Source of the DNA: Gemmatimonadota bacterium
GTDB lineage: Bacteria; Latescibacterota; UBA2968; UBA8231
Direction: 5' to 3'
Length of the DNA stretch: 64,000 nt
Assembly (NCBI GenBank): GCA_018660835.1
Contig: JABJJN010000008.1
Coordinates: 172,977-236,976, forward strand
Shown here: positions 60,685 through 64,000 of the stretch, piece by piece
Position numbering within the stretch: position 1 is the first letter of the stretch
Layout: the number at the start of each line of letters is the position of its first letter
Notes under the pieces: generated by a model
Told to the model about the DNA's origin: nothing
The model's input: only the letters and a program-made list of their open reading frames with translations
The model's database searches: none
Translations under genes and position numbers: made by a program

Positions 60685-61590
60685 ATGGCGGATCGAAGCA
60701 AGATTCTGGTCACCAGCACGATGGACGGCACTGATCAACCATCCTATTTGACCTTGCCTGCAAACTTCGATGCACACAGCAAACCTGCGGGTCTCGTCGT
60801 CTCTCTCCATCCGTGGAGTTCAGGCCTGGAAGGAGGTCGTAGCGAGGATCTGGAAGCACTGGTGTATGCAAGAGGATGGATCTACCTGTGGCCACACTTT
60901 CGCGGCTGCAATAATACACCACAGGCTCTTGGATCACACTTTGCCCAGCAGGACATCCTCGATGCGTTGGCATCGGTGCAGGCCCAATACCCCATCGACA
61001 CAAAGCGAATCTTTCTGACGGGGATTTCGGGTGGCGGCCATATGACGATGCTCATGGCTAGCCGCTACCCGGACCAATGGACCGCTGCTGCTGCCTGGGT
61101 TGGAATCAGTGATCTCACCGATTGGTATGCAACACACAAGGACGGGAAATATGGCGAGATGATGCGCCAATGCCTCGGTGGCGCCCCCGGTGACAGTGAG
61201 GCGATCGATGTCCAATTGCAGGCACGGTCCCCAATCACGCACTTGGCCAACGCCAAAGATGTTGCTCTGGAGATCGCGGCGGGTCGTCACGATGGCTTCA
61301 CAGGCTCTGTGCCCATTCGGCAGTCTCTGCACGCCTTCAATGTGATTGCAGCTGCCGCCGGAGCAGAACTCATCAGCGATGCCGAGATCGAGCAGATGAG
61401 TCGCCCTGACGCCCATCTGGACAATCCTACCCCCTCTGACCAGATCACGGACGCATCTTACGCGACACAGATCTTCCTGCGACGCCAGGCAGCACGGGCG
61501 CGGGTGACCATCTTCGAAGGCGGTCATGAGGGAATCGCCACGGCGACGATGGCCTGGTTCCAGAAAAATGGTGGGGCCCGTGGATCTTGA
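60685..61590 (+). CDS. Alpha/beta hydrolase of the PHB-depolymerase/prolyl-oligopeptidase type
   Basis: A 301-residue protein. The nucleophile is Ser115 in LTGISGGGHM. An Asp lies in AAGRHDGF and a His in EGGHEG near residue 285, completing a triad. HPWSSGLEG near the N terminus fits the oxyanion region. No signal peptide. AGGAG lies about nine bases before the ATG. The MFS gene overlaps its stop (TTGA), so the two likely import and hydrolyse one compound. Confidence 0.87.
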   Translation: MADRSKILVTSTMDGTDQPSYLTLPANFDAHSKPAGLVVSLHPWSSGLEGGRSEDLEALVYARGWIYLWPHFRGCNNTPQALGSHFAQQDILDALASVQAQYPIDTKRIFLTGISGGGHMTMLMASRYPDQWTAAAAWVGISDLTDWYATHKDGKYGEMMRQCLGGAPGDSEAIDVQLQARSPITHLANAKDVALEIAAGRHDGFTGSVPIRQSLHAFNVIAAAAGAELISDAEIEQMSRPDAHLDNPTPSDQITDASYATQIFLRRQAARARVTIFEGGHEGIATATMAWFQKNGGARGS

Positions 61591-62852
61591 GTGATCTGCT
61601 GCGCGGCTATTCTCTGAGTGAATACAACGAGAACGTCCGCCGCTTTTTTCTCTTCGGCATCCCGCTGTTCGCCGGGATGATGATCCAGTCGCTCCTCTAC
61701 AATCTGTATCTGACGCGACTCGGATTTCAAGAGGACTTCATCGGACAGATGGCGGGCCTGGCTCCTCTTGCGTCCGGCATCTTCGCCATACCCACTGGTA
61801 TCATCAGTGATCGCGTCGGTCGTAAACCTTTCTTGATCGCGTCAGCGGCGGTGATGGCCGTCACCCAGATCGGTCTGTGCACCGTCACCGATCGCTCACT
61901 GCTGCTGGTGCTGGCCTTTGTCGCCGGCACATCGGGCGCCTTCATCTGGGTCAACCACGTGCCGTTCCTCAGTGAGAATGCGGCGCCACAACGGCGGGCA
62001 CAGTCGATTGCTATCTGGATGAGCATCCAGGGAGTCACACGCATGGCACTGAGCCTGGTCGGTGGCTCCCTGCCGGATCTGATGAGTTATCTGACGGGAT
62101 ACGGAATCGACGAAGCCGAGCCCTTTCGCTACGCCCTCTTTGTCGGGTCGTTCCTCTGTTTTATCGCCATGCTGCCGTTGCTCGGTGTACATACGACCAC
62201 CTCGCGCAACCGGGCACAGGAACGAGAGGATCCAGTGCCCTTTCCGCTGCGCACCTTCGTTGCCTTTGGCATCACCAGTGCCTGCCGCGGCGCGTCGATG
62301 GGGTTTTCCTTCCCTTTCTTCAACGTCTTCTTCCAGCAGGCCTTGGGGTTGTCGACACCGATGATTGGCCTCGTGTTCTTTCTCAGCCAGGTCGTGGCCG
62401 TGCCCTCGATCGTTCTGGCACCTGCGATTGCACGCAAGTTAGGCGCCATCAAGACCATCGTACCCGCGCGTATCTTCGGCTCCCTGGCGTTGGTGTGCCT
62501 CGGCCTCACAGACCATCTGGGTCTGGGCATGCTCCTGTTTCTGATCTCGGCCATCGTCGAAGCAATTACGACACCGACAGAGATGACCTACGCGACGCAG
62601 ATCATCCCCAGCAGATACTGGGCGCGTATGCAGAGTCTGCGCGTCACCGGCTTTCAGATCCCTGCAGGGCTTGCAAGTCTCATTGCCGGCTTCATCATCG
62701 TCGACTACGGCTACTGGGCTACCTTCGCCATTGCCGGGTCGGCGCGTCTGACGAGTGCCCTGGTCCTGCTGGTGGTCTTTGCAGGGAAAGAGCTTGAGAA
62801 GGCCCAGGGATACAACGTCGGGCCGGACACACAGGGATCTCAGTCCGGATAA
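61587..62852 (+). CDS. Major facilitator superfamily transporter
   Basis: A 421-residue inner-membrane transporter with about 12 hydrophobic segments. The MFS loop motif GIISDRVGRKP occurs between segments 2 and 3. It starts with TTG overlapping the stop of the hydrolase gene (TTGA), an unusual but plausible coupling. The C terminus overlaps the end of the next, convergent gene by 13 bases. The substrate is probably a metabolite handled by the linked hydrolase or the M81 operon; it cannot be named. Confidence 0.9.
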   Translation: MSDLLRGYSLSEYNENVRRFFLFGIPLFAGMMIQSLLYNLYLTRLGFQEDFIGQMAGLAPLASGIFAIPTGIISDRVGRKPFLIASAAVMAVTQIGLCTVTDRSLLLVLAFVAGTSGAFIWVNHVPFLSENAAPQRRAQSIAIWMSIQGVTRMALSLVGGSLPDLMSYLTGYGIDEAEPFRYALFVGSFLCFIAMLPLLGVHTTTSRNRAQEREDPVPFPLRTFVAFGITSACRGASMGFSFPFFNVFFQQALGLSTPMIGLVFFLSQVVAVPSIVLAPAIARKLGAIKTIVPARIFGSLALVCLGLTDHLGLGMLLFLISAIVEAITTPTEMTYATQIIPSRYWARMQSLRVTGFQIPAGLASLIAGFIIVDYGYWATFAIAGSARLTSALVLLVVFAGKELEKAQGYNVGPDTQGSQSG

Positions 62853-64000
62853 TAGAGACCGAAGAGAATCATCATTTCGTCTGTACTGAGCAGCCCGAAG
62901 GCCACGTCGCGAACGCGTGTATTGTCATAGGTAGCGATCAGGCGGAAACCTTCACCTGACTCAAGCACCATCGGTGGATCGTATTCAACGATCGGTGGGT
63001 GTTCCCAATCGTTGGAGAAATACACCTCTTCTCCGTCACGCGCGCCACCAGCGATTTCGACGCGGAATTGCGTATTCAATTCGTGCGCGTGCGAAAACAA
63101 CTGAAACACATTCGCCCTCTCATCGAAGGTGAACACCTGCTCCAGCGTCGTCGTCTGCCCCGCCGGCAGACTGAAATCCGTGTTGTTGAAATCGATCACT
63201 TCCGCCACGTGTTCGATACTACCCGGATCGGCGTAGTGCAGATTGACGAAGACCTCACCCGTCGCGGCACTCGTTGACCGATTCACATAGTGTGCATTCA
63301 TGTCAAAGGCGAAATTGGCGGGAATCTTCAGCGCCACCCCTTCTGGCATATCCATGTTGAAGGCCGGCCACTGGGTCCCTACGAAGAATTGATGGAAGGG
63401 CATGGCGAGATAGTTGGCCAGAATGGGTGTTCCCTCATCATCGCGCAGGTCGCGGAAAACTCCTTCGACGGGAGTCACCCAGTCCGGCGTGCGCTCACTG
63501 AATCCATACAGAATGAAGTGATGACTGCCCTGGCGCATGGCGATTTCAACACGGTCGATATAGACAGGCTCGTCATTCTCCAGGGCCTGATAGTAGAAAA
63601 ACTCCCGCTCTCCCTGTGAGAACACTTCGAAGGGACCCAGGTGCAATTGGGTGCCCCTCACCGGTGGTGAAAGGGCCACAAAATCTTCTGCGCCATACGT
63701 ATAGCGATCAACATTCTCGAGCAACGCCACATCGGCGACCTCGCCCGTCTCAGGTGCGCCGGCGAAGATCCACTTGCGAATCAGTTCCAGTTCGCCATAG
63801 GTCAGCGGGCGCTGAGGTGGCGGCGGCATGAGCGTACCATATTCGGGATGGTCGTTGGCAAAGTGATCTTCGTTGGGTGCGTTGATCTTCTCCCACAGGA
63901 GACTCGTCGGCAGACTGACAGGGCCATCCGCCCCAACCCGCAGAAGTCCATCCGCCAGGGCAGCCGGATTCTTGGGAGCCTGCCCGACGAGCTGTGCGTA
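62840..64000 (-). CDS. Copper type II monooxygenase-like protein with cytochrome-type linker, 5' end outside window
   Basis: The frame stays open to the window edge, giving at least 386 residues. The N-terminal visible part (LVGQAPKNPAALADGLLRVG, then YGTLMPPP and IRKWIFAGAP) resembles the end of a planctomycete-type cytochrome c domain; its CxxCH would lie upstream, outside the window. The rest resembles the C-terminal half of copper type II monooxygenases: SHHFILYGF, MNAHYVN, NLHYADP and LFSHAHEL supply His/Met copper ligands. An internal ATG at 63829 would cut into the cytochrome-like part and is not preferred. Exported location is likely. Confidence 0.78.
   Translation of the reverse strand, partial: YAQLVGQAPKNPAALADGLLRVGADGPVSLPTSLLWEKINAPNEDHFANDHPEYGTLMPPPPQRPLTYGELELIRKWIFAGAPETGEVADVALLENVDRYTYGAEDFVALSPPVRGTQLHLGPFEVFSQGEREFFYYQALENDEPVYIDRVEIAMRQGSHHFILYGFSERTPDWVTPVEGVFRDLRDDEGTPILANYLAMPFHQFFVGTQWPAFNMDMPEGVALKIPANFAFDMNAHYVNRSTSAATGEVFVNLHYADPGSIEHVAEVIDFNNTDFSLPAGQTTTLEQVFTFDERANVFQLFSHAHELNTQFRVEIAGGARDGEEVYFSNDWEHPPIVEYDPPMVLESGEGFRLIATYDNTRVRDVAFGLLSTDEMMILFGLYYPD

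Noticed and set aside
39880-64000. A secondary-metabolite biosynthetic cluster
   Set aside because: No synthase, adenylation or carrier domains are present; the enzymes fit catabolism and transport.

Overview
The 64 kb window is a dense bacterial chromosome segment of moderately high GC with about 50 protein genes, short intergenic gaps and mixed strands. I noticed no rRNA or tRNA gene, insertion sequence, prophage or CRISPR array, though no RNA-gene search could be run. The cell is Gram-negative-like: there is an Omp85-type outer-membrane barrel, several lipoproteins and exported proteins, and a protein ending in a FlgD/T9SS-like sorting domain of the kind common in the FCB superphylum. Four enolase-superfamily proteins, three phytanoyl-CoA dioxygenases, two M81 (MlrC-like) proteins and several sugar-handling proteins fit an uncultured marine heterotroph of the Latescibacterota/Poribacteria kind. 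That placement is inference.

Layout. (a) 34-6534, minus: an operon with two related TIM-barrel glycosidase-like proteins around a Gfo/Idh oxidoreductase, then an enolase-superfamily protein and a small-molecule kinase. (b) 6.6-15.3 kb: secreted amidohydrolase, Na+/H+ antiporter, an outer-membrane barrel/GNAT/hydrolase operon, an AraC regulator and a YHS protein. (c) 15.5-20.5 kb: a PhyH protein with an altered iron motif, a PhoR/PhoB-like two-component pair preceded by a Pho-box-like repeat, a TPR-like exported protein and a MotA-like protein. (d) 20.5-24.5 kb: an SRPBCC pseudogene, a BNR-repeat exported protein and rsgA. (e) 24.5-27.15 kb: an eleven-haem cytochrome lipoprotein read through an in-frame UGA, followed by a tandem-rhodanese lipoprotein and a strong terminator. 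This matches ExtKL/ExtH of the Geobacter-type selenite/tellurite-reduction ext genes. (f) 27.4-37.2 kb: CoA-transferase/GNAT fusion, KefB-like antiporter, CPBP protease, PHP phosphatase, PhyH, RmlD-like reductase and methyltransferase. (g) 37.2-39.9 kb: a propeller gene and an L-domain-repeat/sorting-domain gene that look like one gene split by a frameshift. (h) 39.9-54.1 kb: three enolase-superfamily genes, a ceramidase-like hydrolase, two carbohydrate-related proteins, an aldo/keto reductase, a spondin-domain protein, and a penicillin-acylase-like gene with a PhyH gene. (i) 54.2-64 kb: a six-gene operon (SDR, M81, thiolase, DUF35, SDR, M81), a divergent esterase/MFS pair, and an edge-truncated copper-monooxygenase-like protein with a cytochrome-type linker.

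The strongest unusual signal is the UGA at 24959-24961. It lies inside an otherwise continuous haem-protein reading frame and is followed six bases later by an 11-bp stem with a GUU loop, which fits a bacterial SECIS element. Second is the propeller/L-domain frameshift at about 38.24 kb. Third are active-site departures in one PhyH protein and two enolase-superfamily proteins. Functional assignments rest on motif recognition by eye; no database search was run.
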